Shown: positions 1 through 9,878 of the stretch, one piece after another | Position numbering within the stretch: the first letter of the stretch is position 1 | Layout: every line of letters starts with the position of its first letter | Made by a program: the position numbers and the translations under genes | Assembly: GCA_937892955.1 (NCBI GenBank) | Contig: CALBKH010000003.1 | Location: 40,084 to 104,083 of the forward strand | Source of the DNA: an uncultured Alphaproteobacteria bacterium | Lineage (GTDB): Bacteria; Pseudomonadota; Alphaproteobacteria; Rhizobiales; Ancalomicrobiaceae | Length of the DNA stretch: 64,000 nucleotides | Direction of reading: 5' to 3' | Notes under the pieces: generated by a model | What the model saw: only the letters and a program-made list of their open reading frames with translations | Database searches by the model: none | What the model was told of the DNA's origin: nothing

Positions 1-19
1 CCGGACCGATCCGAGCGCT

Positions 20-634
20 TCAGAGCACGGTCGAACCGGGTGGCGAGACCGGAAAGAGCGGGTCGTCGGCGAGGAGCCCCCACAGGATGTGGTCGCGCCA
101 GTCGCCGGCGATGCAGAGATAACGTCGGGCGACACCCTCACGGGTGAAACCGACCTTTTCGAGGAGACGGATGGAGCGCGTGTTCTCCGGCAGGCAGGAG
201 GCTTCGACGCGATGCAGATGCAGGCTCGAGAAAGCGTGGCGGGCGACGAGACCGACCGCCTCGGTCATGACGCCCTTGCCGGCGTGGGGGGCACCCATCC
301 AGTAGCCGAGAGTGCCGGCCTGGGTGACGCCGCGACGGATCTGGGCGAGGGTGACGCCGCCGAGAAGCTCGCGCGAGCGTGCGTCGAAGATGAACCAGGG
401 GAAGGCGACACCGTCGCGCATCTCGCCGACGTAGCGGCGGATGCGGCGGCGAAAGGCCGATTTCTCGAGATCGTCCTCGGGCCAGTTCGGTTCCCACGGT
501 TCGAGGAAGGCGCGGCTGCGGGCGCGCAGCTCGGCCCAGGCCGGATGATCGCCCATCACCGGTGGGCGCAGCAGGAGACGCGCCGAGCGCAGCACCGGCA
601 GGGGATCGTGGGCGACGAGGCGCAGGAAACCCAT
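20..634 (-). CDS. RimJ/RimL-type GNAT N-acetyltransferase
   Basis: Predicted cytosolic acetyltransferase using acetyl-CoA, of the group that acetylates protein N-termini (ribosomal proteins in the best known cases); the actual substrate cannot be read from sequence. The 204-residue protein opens with the typical 'RLLLRPP' strand and has the acetyl-CoA loop region 'GYWMGAPHAGKGVMTEAV' followed by 'HRVEASCLPENTRSIRLLEKVGF', the usual end of the fold. I chose the ATG at 634 because GAGGAGG lies 8 nt upstream, overlapping the stop of the preceding gene; a GTG at 655 is in frame and would overlap the peptidase gene by 8 nt. It is last in a minus-strand run thrC - M16 peptidase - acetyltransferase. 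Confidence 0.87.
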   Translation of the reverse strand: MGFLRLVAHDPLPVLRSARLLLRPPVMGDHPAWAELRARSRAFLEPWEPNWPEDDLEKSAFRRRIRRYVGEMRDGVAFPWFIFDARSRELLGGVTLAQIRRGVTQAGTLGYWMGAPHAGKGVMTEAVGLVARHAFSSLHLHRVEASCLPENTRSIRLLEKVGFTREGVARRYLCIAGDWRDHILWGLLADDPLFPVSPPGSTVL

Positions 635-647
635 CGCCCCGGCCTCC

Positions 648-1916
648 TCAGGCACGCGCCCGGAGGTGGCGCGTCAGCTCTTCGCCGCTCGGCGCGGCGG
701 CCACCGGACCGACCAGGGCCATGGTCGGCGACGATCCGGCGAAGATCTCGCGCGCCAGACGCTTCACCTGGGTCTCGTCCACCTCGGCGATCTTGGCGAG
801 GACTTCCGCGGTGGTCAGCGGACGGCCCCAGATGAGGGTCTGGCGGCCGATCTGGCTCGCCCGCGACACCGGGCTCTCGAGACTCATCAAGAGGCCGGCG
901 CGCAGCTGTGCCTTGGCGCGGGCGACCTCGGTCTCGTCGAGGTCGTCGGCGAGGCGCGCCACTTCCGCGACGATACCCGGCATCATGCGCTCGAGGTCTT
1001 CCTCGCCGGTGGCGGCGTGGATGCCGAACAGGCCGGTCTCGCGGTAGCCCCAGTGGAAGGCCGAGATCGAGTAGCACAGGCCCTGGTTCTCGCGGATCTC
1101 CTGGAAGAGGCGCGAGGACATGCCGCCGCCGAGCACGGTGGCCAGCACCTGGGCGGCGTGATGATCGGGAGACGAATAGGGCCGCCCCTCGAAGGCGAGC
1201 GTCATCTGCGCCTCGGAGAGGTCGCGGGTCTCGCGCACGTCGCCGCCGTGATAGACGGCCTCGGCGAGCGGCGGGGCATCACCGGTCGGAAGCCGCTCGA
1301 AGCGCTCTTCGGCAAGGCGGACGACCTCCGCGTGAGAGAGATTGCCGGCCGCCGCCACCACCATCTGCGGGGTGCGGTAGTGGCGGTCGAGATAGGTCCT
1401 GAGCGAGCCGGAATCGAAGGACTTCACCGTCTCGGGGGTGCCGAGGATCGGCCGGCCGATCGGCTGGTCGGGGAAGGCGCGCTCCTGGAGGAGGTCGAAG
1501 ACGACGTCCTCGGGCATGTCGTGGGCGGCGCCGATCTCCTGGAGAACGACGTGGCTCTCGCGCTCCAGTTCCTCCGAATCGAAGACCGACTCGGTCAGGA
1601 TGTCGGCGAGGATGTCGACGGCGAGCGACAGATCGTCCTTGAGGATGCGGGCGTAGTAGCAGGTGTTCTCCACCGAGGTGGCGGCATTGATCTCGCCGCC
1701 GACCGCCTCGATCTCCTCGGCGATGCGGCGGGCCGAGCGCCGGGTCGTGCCCTTGAAGGCCATGTGCTCGAGGAGGTGCGAGATGCCGTGCTCGTGGGCG
1801 TCTTCCGAGCGCGAGCCGGCACCGACCCAGACCCCGATCGACGCGGTCTCGACCTGCGGCATCGTCTCGGTGGCGACGGTGAGGCCGCTCGCCAGCTTCG
1901 TCACTTCCACGCTCAT
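648..1916 (-). CDS. M16 family zinc metallopeptidase (processing-peptidase type)
   Basis: Zinc endopeptidase of the pitrilysin/insulinase family, close to bacterial relatives of the mitochondrial processing peptidase beta subunit. The 422-residue product has the inverted zinc motif HxxEH at residues 47-51 (H47, E50, H51) in 'SHLLEHMAFKGT', followed by 'AEEIEAVGGEINA', which is typical of the family; the C-terminal half is the second, inactive-type M16 domain with 'GGGMSSRLFQEIRE'. Length fits the 420-430 residues usual in alphaproteobacteria. The ATG at 1916 was chosen because the conserved strand 'KLASGLTVATE' begins six residues later; the frame stays open far upstream only because it shadows thrC. 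It lies 71 bp downstream of thrC, an association common in Rhizobiales. Confidence 0.93.
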   Translation of the reverse strand: MSVEVTKLASGLTVATETMPQVETASIGVWVGAGSRSEDAHEHGISHLLEHMAFKGTTRRSARRIAEEIEAVGGEINAATSVENTCYYARILKDDLSLAVDILADILTESVFDSEELERESHVVLQEIGAAHDMPEDVVFDLLQERAFPDQPIGRPILGTPETVKSFDSGSLRTYLDRHYRTPQMVVAAAGNLSHAEVVRLAEERFERLPTGDAPPLAEAVYHGGDVRETRDLSEAQMTLAFEGRPYSSPDHHAAQVLATVLGGGMSSRLFQEIRENQGLCYSISAFHWGYRETGLFGIHAATGEEDLERMMPGIVAEVARLADDLDETEVARAKAQLRAGLLMSLESPVSRASQIGRQTLIWGRPLTTAEVLAKIAEVDETQVKRLAREIFAGSSPTMALVGPVAAAPSGEELTRHLRARA

Positions 1917-1987
1917 CGGCGTCTCCGTCCCTGGGGTCCGCGTTCGCGGCCCCGGCGGCCGAGTTTCTCCCGGCTCGCCATCGTGCC

Positions 1988-3397
1988 TCAGATCTTCACG
2001 GCGCGCGACCGTTCCTCGACGAAGTGTTCGACCGCCATGAGATCGTTCGCCACCACGTCGAAGCGTTCCTCGCGCTCCATCAGGTCGCCGAGCCAGCCGG
2101 GCAGCGCCGGATGGACGCCGGTCGCCGCCTCGACCGCCGCCGGGAACTTGGCCGGATGGGCGGTCGACAGCGTGATCATCGGCGTCGTCTCGGAGAGGAA
2201 CGGCTCGGCCACCGCGACCGCCACGGCGGTGTGCGGGTCGATCGTGAGGCCGGTCTTCTCGAGCGTCGCCGCGATGGTCGCCGAGGTCTGCTCCTCGTCG
2301 GCGCGGCCGGAGGCGAAGAGAGCGCGGATCTCGGCGAGCGGTCCGTCGGGGATGGTGAAGGCGCCGCCCTGGGAGAGGCTCGCCATCAGGCCCTGCACGG
2401 CCGCACCGTCGCGACCCATCGCCTCGAACAGCAGACGCTCGAAGTTCGACGACACCTGGATGTCCATCGACGGCGAGATCGACGGGGTGACGCCACGCAC
2501 TTCGTAGGTGCCGGTCTCGAGGGTGCGATGGAGGATGTCGTTGACATTGGTGGCGACCACCAGCCGCTCGACCGGCAGTCCCATCTTCACCGCGACGTAG
2601 CCGGCGAAGATGTCGCCGAAATTGCCGGTCGGCACGCAGAACGACACCTTGCGGTGCGGGCTGCCGAGGGCGGCGCCGGCGACGAAGTAGTAGACCACCT
2701 GCGCCACCACGCGGGCCCAGTTGATCGAATTGACGCCGGAAAGGCCGATGCGGTCGCGGAAGGAGAAGTGGTTGAACATCCCCTTCAGGATCGCCTGGGC
2801 GTCGTCGAAGGTGCCTTCCAGCGCGATGGCGTGGACGTTGGCGTCCGAACAGGTGGTCATCTGCCGGCGCTGGACGTCGGAGACGCGGCCGTGCGGGTAC
2901 ATGATGAAGACGTCGACCCGCTCGCGGCCCTTGAAGGCGTCGATCGCCGCGCCGCCGGTGTCGCCGGAGGTGGCCCCGACGATGGTGGCGCGCTTGTTGC
3001 GCTTGGCCAGGACGAAGTCCATCGCCCGGCCGAGGAACTGCATCGCCACGTCCTTGAAGGCGAGCGTCGGCCCGTGGGAGAGCTCGAGCAGGAAGTGGTT
3101 CGGCCCGAGCTGAGAAAGCGGCGTCACCGCCGGATGGCGGAAGGTCGCATAGGCGCCGTCGATCATGGCGCGCAGGTCGTCGGGACGGATGTCGGAGCCG
3201 GTGAAGCGCGAGATGACGCGAAAGGCGACCTCGGCGTAGGGCTTGCCGGCGAAGTCGGCGATCTCTTCCGGCGTCAGGGTCGGCCATTCGGCCGGCACGT
3301 AGAGGCCGCCGTCGCGGGCGAGGCCGGCGAGGAGCACGTCGGAGAAGCCGAGGCTCGGAGCCTCGCCGCGGGTGGAGACGTAACGCACGTTCGACAT
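1988..3397 (-). CDS. thrC: Threonine synthase
   Basis: Converts O-phospho-L-homoserine to L-threonine and phosphate with pyridoxal phosphate, the last step of threonine biosynthesis. The 469-residue product is the longer class of threonine synthase (E. coli/yeast type), with N-terminal 'YVSTRGEAPSLGF', the PLP-lysine loop 'SHGPTLAFKD' (K115), 'GATSGDTGGAAI' and 'VPTGNFGDIFAGY' phosphate-binding segments. ATG at 3397 gives the standard N-terminus; open sequence upstream to 3763 covers a palindrome and is not conserved-looking. It is the first gene of a minus-strand group with the M16 peptidase and is divergent from tldD. Confidence 0.97.
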   Translation of the reverse strand: MSNVRYVSTRGEAPSLGFSDVLLAGLARDGGLYVPAEWPTLTPEEIADFAGKPYAEVAFRVISRFTGSDIRPDDLRAMIDGAYATFRHPAVTPLSQLGPNHFLLELSHGPTLAFKDVAMQFLGRAMDFVLAKRNKRATIVGATSGDTGGAAIDAFKGRERVDVFIMYPHGRVSDVQRRQMTTCSDANVHAIALEGTFDDAQAILKGMFNHFSFRDRIGLSGVNSINWARVVAQVVYYFVAGAALGSPHRKVSFCVPTGNFGDIFAGYVAVKMGLPVERLVVATNVNDILHRTLETGTYEVRGVTPSISPSMDIQVSSNFERLLFEAMGRDGAAVQGLMASLSQGGAFTIPDGPLAEIRALFASGRADEEQTSATIAATLEKTGLTIDPHTAVAVAVAEPFLSETTPMITLSTAHPAKFPAAVEAATGVHPALPGWLGDLMEREERFDVVANDLMAVEHFVEERSRAVKI

Positions 3398-3561
3398 CCT
3401 TCGTCGACGGAGACGGCCGACCGCCGGGACGCGGGCCCCGACGGCGAAATCGGCCGGGACACTAGGGCCGGCGGGGGCCGGGGGCAAGGGGAAGCGGGGG
3501 GACGGTTCACTCCGGTGATCCGCCACGGCGACGCCCGATGGTCGCGAACCCTTCTCCTCCT

Positions 3562-3651
3562 CGTCATCGCCGGGCTCGACCCGGCGCCCCATGGCGGGCT
3601 CCGGGGGTGTCGCGAGGCCCATGGGTTGCCGGGTCGAGCCCGGCAATGACG
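3562..3651. repeat. 90-bp intergenic palindrome (family A) in the thrC-tldD gap
   Basis: The arms at 3562-3585 and 3628-3651 pair at 23 of 24 positions (arm core GCCGGGCTCGACCCGGC, outer CGTCAT), with a second short CCATGG-type pairing in the loop. This is the look of the GC-rich palindromic elements dispersed between genes in Rhizobiales. The rest of the 421-bp divergent gap (3398-3818) holds no gene that I can support and must contain the promoters of thrC and tldD. Confidence 0.8.
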
Positions 3652-3818
3652 GAGCGAGAGGCGGAGGACGGGCCGAAACGGGGCGAGCGGGGGGAACATG
3701 GCGGGGCCGTCCGCGTGACGATCGCCCATCGCCGAACCATGCAATTCGCTTCGCTCTTTGCACCCTACGGCGCGTGCCCTAAGTTCTCCGGGAACAGCCA
3801 CTTCGCGAAAGTCCGCCG

Positions 3819-5249
3819 ATGACCTCCTCCAGCCACGACCTCCTCGCCACCGCCGGGCTCGATCCGGAGATCGCCCGGCGCATCACGGCCGAGGCGACCG
3901 AGGGGGCGGACGACGGCGAGCTCTATCTCGAATACCGCCAGTCGGAATCGCTGATGTTCGACAACGGCCGGCTGAAGTCGGCGTCGTTCGACACCACCCA
4001 GGGCTTCGGCCTGCGCGCGGTGACCGGCGAGGTCTCCGGTTTCGCCCATTCCGGCGAGATCTCGGAGAGCGCGCTGAAGCGGGCGGCGGATGCGGTGAAG
4101 GCGGTGAAGGGCGGACGCTCCGGCACCTATGCGGCGGCCCCGGCCCGCACCAACGCGCGCCTCTACGGCGACGTGAACCCGATCGGCGCCCCCGCCTTCG
4201 AGGACAAGGTCAAGCTGCTCGCCGAGATCGACGCCTATGCGCGCGATCGCGACAGCCGTGTCCGGCAGGTGACGGCGTCGCTCGCCGCCTCGTGGCAGAT
4301 CGTCGAGATCCTGCGCCCCGACGGTAGCCGTGCCCGCGACGTCCGGCCGCTCGTCCGGGTCAACGTCTCGGTGGTCGCCGGATCCGGCGACCGGCAGGAG
4401 AGCGGCAGCCACGGCTTCGGCGGGCGCGAGGGCTTCCAGCGCTTCGTCGCCGTCGATCGCTGGCAGCATGCGGTCGACGAGGCGCTCAGGCAGGCGCTGG
4501 TGAACCTCGAGTCGGTTCCCGCCCCGGCCGGCACCTTCGACGTGGTGCTCGGTCCCGGCTGGCCGGCGGTGCTGCTGCACGAGGCGGTCGGCCACGGGCT
4601 CGAGGGCGACTTCAATCGCAAGAAGACCTCGGCCTTCGCCGGTCTCCTCGGCGAGCGGGTGGCAGCGCCCGGCGTCACCATCGTCGACGACGGCACGCTG
4701 CCGGACCTGCGCGGGTCGCTGACCATCGACGACGAGGGCACGCCGACCTCCTGCACCACGCTGATCGAGGACGGCATCCTCGTCGGCTTCATGCAGGACC
4801 GGCAGAACGCCCGCCTGATGGGCGTCGAGCCGACCGGCAACGGCCGGCGCCAGTCCTTCGCCCACATGCCGTTGCCGCGGATGACCAACACCTACATGCG
4901 CGCCGGTTCGATGGACCCGGCCGAGATCCTCGCCTCGGTCGAGGACGGCATCTATGCGGTCAACTTCGGCGGCGGACAGGTCGACATCACCTCGGGCAAG
5001 TTCGTCTTCGAATGCACCGAGGCCTATCGGATCGAGAAGGGCAAGGTGGGGGCGCCGCTCAAGGGCGCCATGCTGATCGGCAACGGCGCCGATGCGCTGA
5101 CCCGGGTGAAGATGATCGGCGACGACCTGATGCTCGACCCCGGCATCGGCACCTGCGGCAAGGGCGGACAGGGCGTGCCGGTCGGCGTCGGCCAGCCGAC
5201 GCTCAGGCTCGACGGGCTCACCATCGGCGGCACCGAAGCGCGGCGGTGA
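3819..5249 (+). CDS. tldD: Metalloprotease TldD
   Basis: TldD subunit of the TldD/TldE (PmbA) metalloprotease, which cleaves unfolded or modified peptides in the cytosol (microcin B17 leader, CcdA in E. coli). The 476-residue protein carries the HExxxH zinc motif 'HEAVGHGLEGDF' at residues 254-259 and family segments 'TTQGFGLRAV' and 'GNGRRQSF'. The partner gene pmbA lies about 10 kb away on the other strand rather than adjacent. The ATG at 3819 matches the expected length (E. coli TldD is 481 residues). Confidence 0.96.
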   Translation: MTSSSHDLLATAGLDPEIARRITAEATEGADDGELYLEYRQSESLMFDNGRLKSASFDTTQGFGLRAVTGEVSGFAHSGEISESALKRAADAVKAVKGGRSGTYAAAPARTNARLYGDVNPIGAPAFEDKVKLLAEIDAYARDRDSRVRQVTASLAASWQIVEILRPDGSRARDVRPLVRVNVSVVAGSGDRQESGSHGFGGREGFQRFVAVDRWQHAVDEALRQALVNLESVPAPAGTFDVVLGPGWPAVLLHEAVGHGLEGDFNRKKTSAFAGLLGERVAAPGVTIVDDGTLPDLRGSLTIDDEGTPTSCTTLIEDGILVGFMQDRQNARLMGVEPTGNGRRQSFAHMPLPRMTNTYMRAGSMDPAEILASVEDGIYAVNFGGGQVDITSGKFVFECTEAYRIEKGKVGAPLKGAMLIGNGADALTRVKMIGDDLMLDPGIGTCGKGGQGVPVGVGQPTLRLDGLTIGGTEARR

Positions 5250-5464
5250 AGCCGGGCGGATGGTGAACACGCGGAAGTGATCGACGGGGCCCCGCGGGAC
5301 CCCGTCGCGAGCGCGAGTTCGGTCGCGAATTCAGTCGGTTCGTCACGTCGCGCCCATATACAGACACCGGGATCGGCTCTACGACTGTTCCCGATGGAGA
5401 TCCGCGGCGCGCCGATGGTCGGCGGCGACGACGGATCACCATCCGATACCGCGCGAAAGCCTCC

Positions 5465-6739
5465 ATGATCGACACGCGTTCCGACGTTTCCTCGTTCCGG
5501 CGGCTCGGCCGGTTCGCCCCGGCGCTCGCCCTCGTCGCACTCGGCGCGACCCTCGCCTTCGCTCAGGCGCCCGCCGGCGACGGCAAGCCCGCGGCAGCCG
5601 GTGCGGATACGGCGAAACCGGCGGAAGCCGCGAAAGCGGCGGCTCCGGCCAAGCCGGCGCTGGCTCGTCCCCCGGCGCCGGTGACGGTGGCGCAGGTGGC
5701 GGTGAAGCCGATGCCGGCGGTGCTCGACGTGGTCGGCACCGCCCAGGCGATGGCCTCGGTGCCGCTCAAGACCCGGGTCGACAGCATGATCGACAAGGTG
5801 CTGGTGAAGGAGGGCGACCGGGTCCAGGCCGGCCAGGGCATCTTCCAACTCGACGATCGGGCGGTGAAGGCGCAGGTCGCCCAGGCGCGCGCCGTGCTCG
5901 CCCGCGACGAGGCGCAGCTCGCGCTGCTGCGCTCCGACCTCGAACGCACCGAACAGCTCGTCCAGACCAAGACCAAGTCGAACCGCGATCTCGAGAGCGC
6001 CAAGACGCTGGTGGCGGCGCAGATGGCGACGATCGAGGCGGATCGCGCGGCGTTGCAGAACCTCGAGGTGCAGGCGAGCTGGTACGTCATCTCGAGCCCG
6101 ATCGCCGGCCGTGTCGGCTCGATCGCGCTCAAGGCCGGATCGGCGATCCGCGCCAACGACAGCTCGCTGCTGGCCACGGTGAACCAGCTCGATCCGATCT
6201 ATGTCGCCTTCTCGGTGCCGCAGGCCTCGATCCCGGCGCTGCGCGCCGCCATGGCGGCCGGCGACGTCACCGTGGCGGTGCACCAGCCGAACGTCGATGG
6301 CGCGCCGCTTTCGGGCCGCATCGCCTACATCGAAAACATGCTCGACGCCGCCTCGGGAACCCTCGGGGTCAAAGCGGTGGTCGACAATCCGGCCGAACGG
6401 CTGTTGCCGGGTGAATTCGTCCAGGTGCGCGCCGTGCTGCGCACCGATCCGAACGCCCTGGTGGTGCCGGATCAGGCGATCCAGCTCGGCCAGAACGGCA
6501 CCTTCGTCTACGTGGTCAAGGACGATGCCACGGTGGAGGCGCGGCGCGTCACCATCGACCGCACCGTCGACCGCGTGACGGTGATCGCCAAGGGGCTCGC
6601 CGCCGGCGAGAAGGTGGTGGTCGACGGACAGCTCCGGCTCTTCCCCGGCGCCAGCGTGGTGACGGGCAAGCCGGCCGAGAGCGGCGGCAAGCCGAACGAG
6701 GGTGGCGGCAAACCGCAGGCCGCGAAGTCGGGGACCTGA
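5465..6739 (+). CDS. RND efflux periplasmic adaptor (membrane fusion protein)
   Basis: Periplasmic adaptor that links an inner-membrane RND pump to an outer-membrane TolC-type channel. In 424 residues it has an N-terminal hydrophobic signal (about residues 17-36, ending LAFAQ), an Ala/Pro/Lys-rich linker, then the lipoyl half-motifs around 'VKEGDRVQAGQGIFQLDD' and 'SSPIAGRVGSI' flanking a helical hairpin, beta-barrel 'VNQLDPIYVAFSVP', and a C-terminal membrane-proximal domain. The tail is a Gly/Lys/Pro-rich run. No lipobox cysteine is seen. It ends 4 bp before the pump gene, so the two are cotranscribed. No TolC homologue or TetR regulator is encoded nearby. Confidence 0.95.
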   Translation: MIDTRSDVSSFRRLGRFAPALALVALGATLAFAQAPAGDGKPAAAGADTAKPAEAAKAAAPAKPALARPPAPVTVAQVAVKPMPAVLDVVGTAQAMASVPLKTRVDSMIDKVLVKEGDRVQAGQGIFQLDDRAVKAQVAQARAVLARDEAQLALLRSDLERTEQLVQTKTKSNRDLESAKTLVAAQMATIEADRAALQNLEVQASWYVISSPIAGRVGSIALKAGSAIRANDSSLLATVNQLDPIYVAFSVPQASIPALRAAMAAGDVTVAVHQPNVDGAPLSGRIAYIENMLDAASGTLGVKAVVDNPAERLLPGEFVQVRAVLRTDPNALVVPDQAIQLGQNGTFVYVVKDDATVEARRVTIDRTVDRVTVIAKGLAAGEKVVVDGQLRLFPGASVVTGKPAESGGKPNEGGGKPQAAKSGT

Positions 6740-6743
6740 GCCC

Positions 6744-9700
6744 ATGTCGTCGATGTCGTCGATCTCCGCGCCCTTCATCCGCCGGCCGGTCGCCACCATC
6801 CTGGTGATGGTCGCGTTCATCGCCGCCGGCCTCTTCAGCTACCGGCAACTGCCCGTGGCGGCGGTGCCGCGGGTCGACTATCCGACGATCTCGGTGACGG
6901 CCAAACTGCCGGGCGCCAGTCCGGAGACCATGGCGAGTTCGGTCGCCTCGGTGCTCGAGCGCCAGTTCTCCGGCATCGCCGGTCTGTCGTCGATGGCGTC
7001 GGTGTCGACCAACGGCTCCTCCAACGTGACCCTGCAATTCGACCTCGCCCGCGCCATCGACGGTGCGGCGCTCGACGTGCAGGCGGCGATCGGTGCGGCG
7101 CAACGTCAGTTGCCGGCCGAGATGAACGAACCGCCGAGCTTCCGGAAGGTCAATCCGGCGGATCAGCCGGTGCTGTTCGTGGCGCTGAAGTCGGAGGTGA
7201 TGCGGCTCTCCGACGTCGACGACTTCGCCCAGACCAACATCGCGCAGCGCCTGTCGACGCTGCCGGGCGTCGCTCAGGTCAACGTCTACGGGGCGCAGAA
7301 ATACGCCGTCCGCATCAAGGCCGATCTCGACGCGCTGGCGGCGCGCGGCCTGACCGTCGACGACCTCCGAACGGCGATCGCGGCGGCCAACACCAATTCG
7401 CCGGTCGGTTCGCTCACCGGCCCGTCGCGCAACGTGACGCTGCAGGCGACCGGGCCGATCGAGCGCGCGACCGGCTACATGCCGCTGATCGTCACCTATC
7501 AGAACGGCTCGCCGGTGCGCGTCCAGGACGTGGCACGAGCGATCGACAGCGTCGAGAACGACAAGGTCGCCGCCTGGCTCGACGGCACCCGCGCCATCAT
7601 GCTGGCGATCCAGCGCCAGCCGGACGCCAACACCGTCGAAGTGGTCGACCGCATCCGGGCGACGCTTCCGACGATCACGGCCGACATGCCGCCGGCGATC
7701 GAGGTGCAGATCCTCAACGACCGGTCGGTGTCGATCCGGCATTCGATCGAGGACGTCGAGATCACGCTGCTGATCGCCATGGGGCTGGTCATCGGCGTCA
7801 TCTACCTGTTCCTGAAGTCGGCGCGGGCGACGATCATCCCGGCACTGGCGCTGCCGGTGTCGCTCGTCGGCACCTTCGCCGGCATGTATCTCTTCGGCTT
7901 CAGCCTCGACAACATCTCGCTGCTCGCCCTCACCCTCGCCGTCGGCTTCGTCGTCGACGACGCCATCGTCATGCTCGAGAACATCGTGCGTCACGTCGAA
8001 CTGGGCGAACCGCCGATGAAGGCCGCCTTTCTCGGCGCGAAGGAGGTCGGCTTCACCATCGTGTCGATGACCATCAGTCTCGTCGCGGTGTTCATCCCCG
8101 TGCTGTTCATGGGCGGCGTCGTCGGGCGCATGTTCTTCGAGTTCGGCGTCACCATCACCCTGGCGATCCTGATCTCCGGCGTGGTGTCGCTGACGCTGAC
8201 GCCGATGCTGGCGTCGCGGATCATCGACGAGAACCATCTGCACAAGCGGCCGAACTTCGTCGTCCGCCTGTTCGACCTCCTCTTCTCGGCCCTGACACGC
8301 TTCTATTCGTGGACGCTCGATCTGGTGCTCAGGGCGAAGTGGCTCATGCTGCTGGTGCTGGCGGCGACCATCGCCTGGACCCTGGTGCTCTATCGCGACA
8401 CGCCCAAGGGCTTCTTCCCGCAGGAAGACACCGGTATGCTCACGGTGTCGACGCAGGGCGCCGACGACACCTCCTTCGCGGCGATGGCGGAGCGCCAGAA
8501 GGAAGTGGCGGCGATCATCAAGACCGACCCGGACGTGGTCAACGTGATGTCGACGGTCGGCGCCGGTTCAGCGTCGGCCAACCAGTCGAACGGGCGCATG
8601 TTCATCACGCTGAAGCCGAAGAAGGAGCGCACCTCGTCGTCCGACGCGGTGATGCAGCGGCTGCGGCGCGCCACCGGGCGGGTGCCGGGCATCAACGTCT
8701 ATTTCCAGAACGTCCAGAACATCAACATCGGCGCCACCTTCTCCCGCGCCCAGTGGCAGTACACGTTGCAGTCCTCCGACTTCGACGAATTGCGCACCTG
8801 GGCGCCGCGGCTGGAGGGGCGCATCCGTCAGGTGCCCGGCATCCTCGACGTCTCCTCGGATCTGCAGATCCGCGGCCGTCAGGCGGTCGTCGACATCGAT
8901 CGCGACCGCGCCTCCAAGCTCGGGTTGACGGTCGATCAGGTGCGTTCGCGGCTCTATTCGGCCTACGGCACCCGCGTCGTCTCGACGATCTTCACCGACA
9001 CGTCGAGCTATCCGGTGATCCTCGAAGCGGCCGACGGCTACACCTCGAGCCCGCAGCAGCTGCGCAAGTTGACGATCAAGACGCCGTCCGGCGCCTCGGT
9101 GCCGCTCGACGCCATCGCCACGGTGCGCGAGGCCCCCGCCCCCACCCTGGTCAACCACAAGGGCCAACTGCCGGCGGTGACGATCTCGTTCAACCTGCAA
9201 CCGGGCTTCGCGCTGGGTCAGGCGGTCGACGCGATCAAGGGGATCGAAGGCGAGGTCGGCCTGCCGCAGACGGTCCTCACCGGCTTCTCCGGCACGGCGC
9301 AGATCTTCCAGGACGCGGTCGCCGGCCAGGGCCTTCTGGTCTTCGCGGCGATCCTGGTCATCTACATCGTGCTCGGCATCCTCTACGAGAGCTTCGTCCA
9401 CCCGATCACCATCCTGTCGGGTCTGCCGTCGGCCGGTATCGGCGCGCTGCTGACGCTGCAGTTGTTCAAGCTCGATCTCTCGGTCATCGCCATGATCGGC
9501 GTGATCATGCTGATCGGCATCGTCAAGAAGAACGCCATCATGATCGTCGACTTCGCGGTGGAGCGACGCTCGAACGGTCTCTCGGCCTTCGAGGCGGTCC
9601 ACGAAGCCTGTCTGCTGCGCTTCCGGCCGATCATGATGACCTCGCTCGCCGCCATCCTCGGCACCCTGCCGATCGCGCTCGGGGTCGGCGCCGGTGCCGA

Positions 9701-9878
9701 ACTGCGCCAACCGCTCGGCCTCGCCGTGGTCGGCGGCCTGATCGTGTCGCAGATCCTCACCCTCTACATGACGCCGGTCGTCTATCTGCTGCTCGATCCG
9801 CTGACGCGGTCGCAGCGGCCGCACGAGGCGGCGGCGGAGGGCGTGATCGATGCCGCGCACGGCCACGCCGCCGAGTGA
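6744..9878 (+). CDS. RND multidrug efflux transporter permease (MdtB/MdtC-AcrB class)
   Basis: Proton-driven inner-membrane efflux pump of the hydrophobe/amphiphile RND family, 1044 residues, the usual size. The first transmembrane helix follows 'FIRRPVATILVM'; large periplasmic loops and two sets of six helices follow. The proton-relay region shows 'LALTLAVGFVVDDAIVMLENI' in TM4 with two adjacent Asp, as in AcrB. The ATG at 6744 is preferred: it sits directly after the adaptor stop and yields the standard N-terminus; an upstream start would overlap the adaptor. The protein resembles the MdtB/MdtC branch, but substrate cannot be assigned. Confidence 0.96.
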   Translation: MSSMSSISAPFIRRPVATILVMVAFIAAGLFSYRQLPVAAVPRVDYPTISVTAKLPGASPETMASSVASVLERQFSGIAGLSSMASVSTNGSSNVTLQFDLARAIDGAALDVQAAIGAAQRQLPAEMNEPPSFRKVNPADQPVLFVALKSEVMRLSDVDDFAQTNIAQRLSTLPGVAQVNVYGAQKYAVRIKADLDALAARGLTVDDLRTAIAAANTNSPVGSLTGPSRNVTLQATGPIERATGYMPLIVTYQNGSPVRVQDVARAIDSVENDKVAAWLDGTRAIMLAIQRQPDANTVEVVDRIRATLPTITADMPPAIEVQILNDRSVSIRHSIEDVEITLLIAMGLVIGVIYLFLKSARATIIPALALPVSLVGTFAGMYLFGFSLDNISLLALTLAVGFVVDDAIVMLENIVRHVELGEPPMKAAFLGAKEVGFTIVSMTISLVAVFIPVLFMGGVVGRMFFEFGVTITLAILISGVVSLTLTPMLASRIIDENHLHKRPNFVVRLFDLLFSALTRFYSWTLDLVLRAKWLMLLVLAATIAWTLVLYRDTPKGFFPQEDTGMLTVSTQGADDTSFAAMAERQKEVAAIIKTDPDVVNVMSTVGAGSASANQSNGRMFITLKPKKERTSSSDAVMQRLRRATGRVPGINVYFQNVQNINIGATFSRAQWQYTLQSSDFDELRTWAPRLEGRIRQVPGILDVSSDLQIRGRQAVVDIDRDRASKLGLTVDQVRSRLYSAYGTRVVSTIFTDTSSYPVILEAADGYTSSPQQLRKLTIKTPSGASVPLDAIATVREAPAPTLVNHKGQLPAVTISFNLQPGFALGQAVDAIKGIEGEVGLPQTVLTGFSGTAQIFQDAVAGQGLLVFAAILVIYIVLGILYESFVHPITILSGLPSAGIGALLTLQLFKLDLSVIAMIGVIMLIGIVKKNAIMIVDFAVERRSNGLSAFEAVHEACLLRFRPIMMTSLAAILGTLPIALGVGAGAELRQPLGLAVVGGLIVSQILTLYMTPVVYLLLDPLTRSQRPHEAAAEGVIDAAHGHAAE

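Noticed and set aside
5024..6820. A minus-strand frame of about 600 codons over the efflux adaptor gene
   Set aside because: Antisense shadow. The adaptor on the plus strand has a signal peptide and lipoyl motifs, and the shadow has none.
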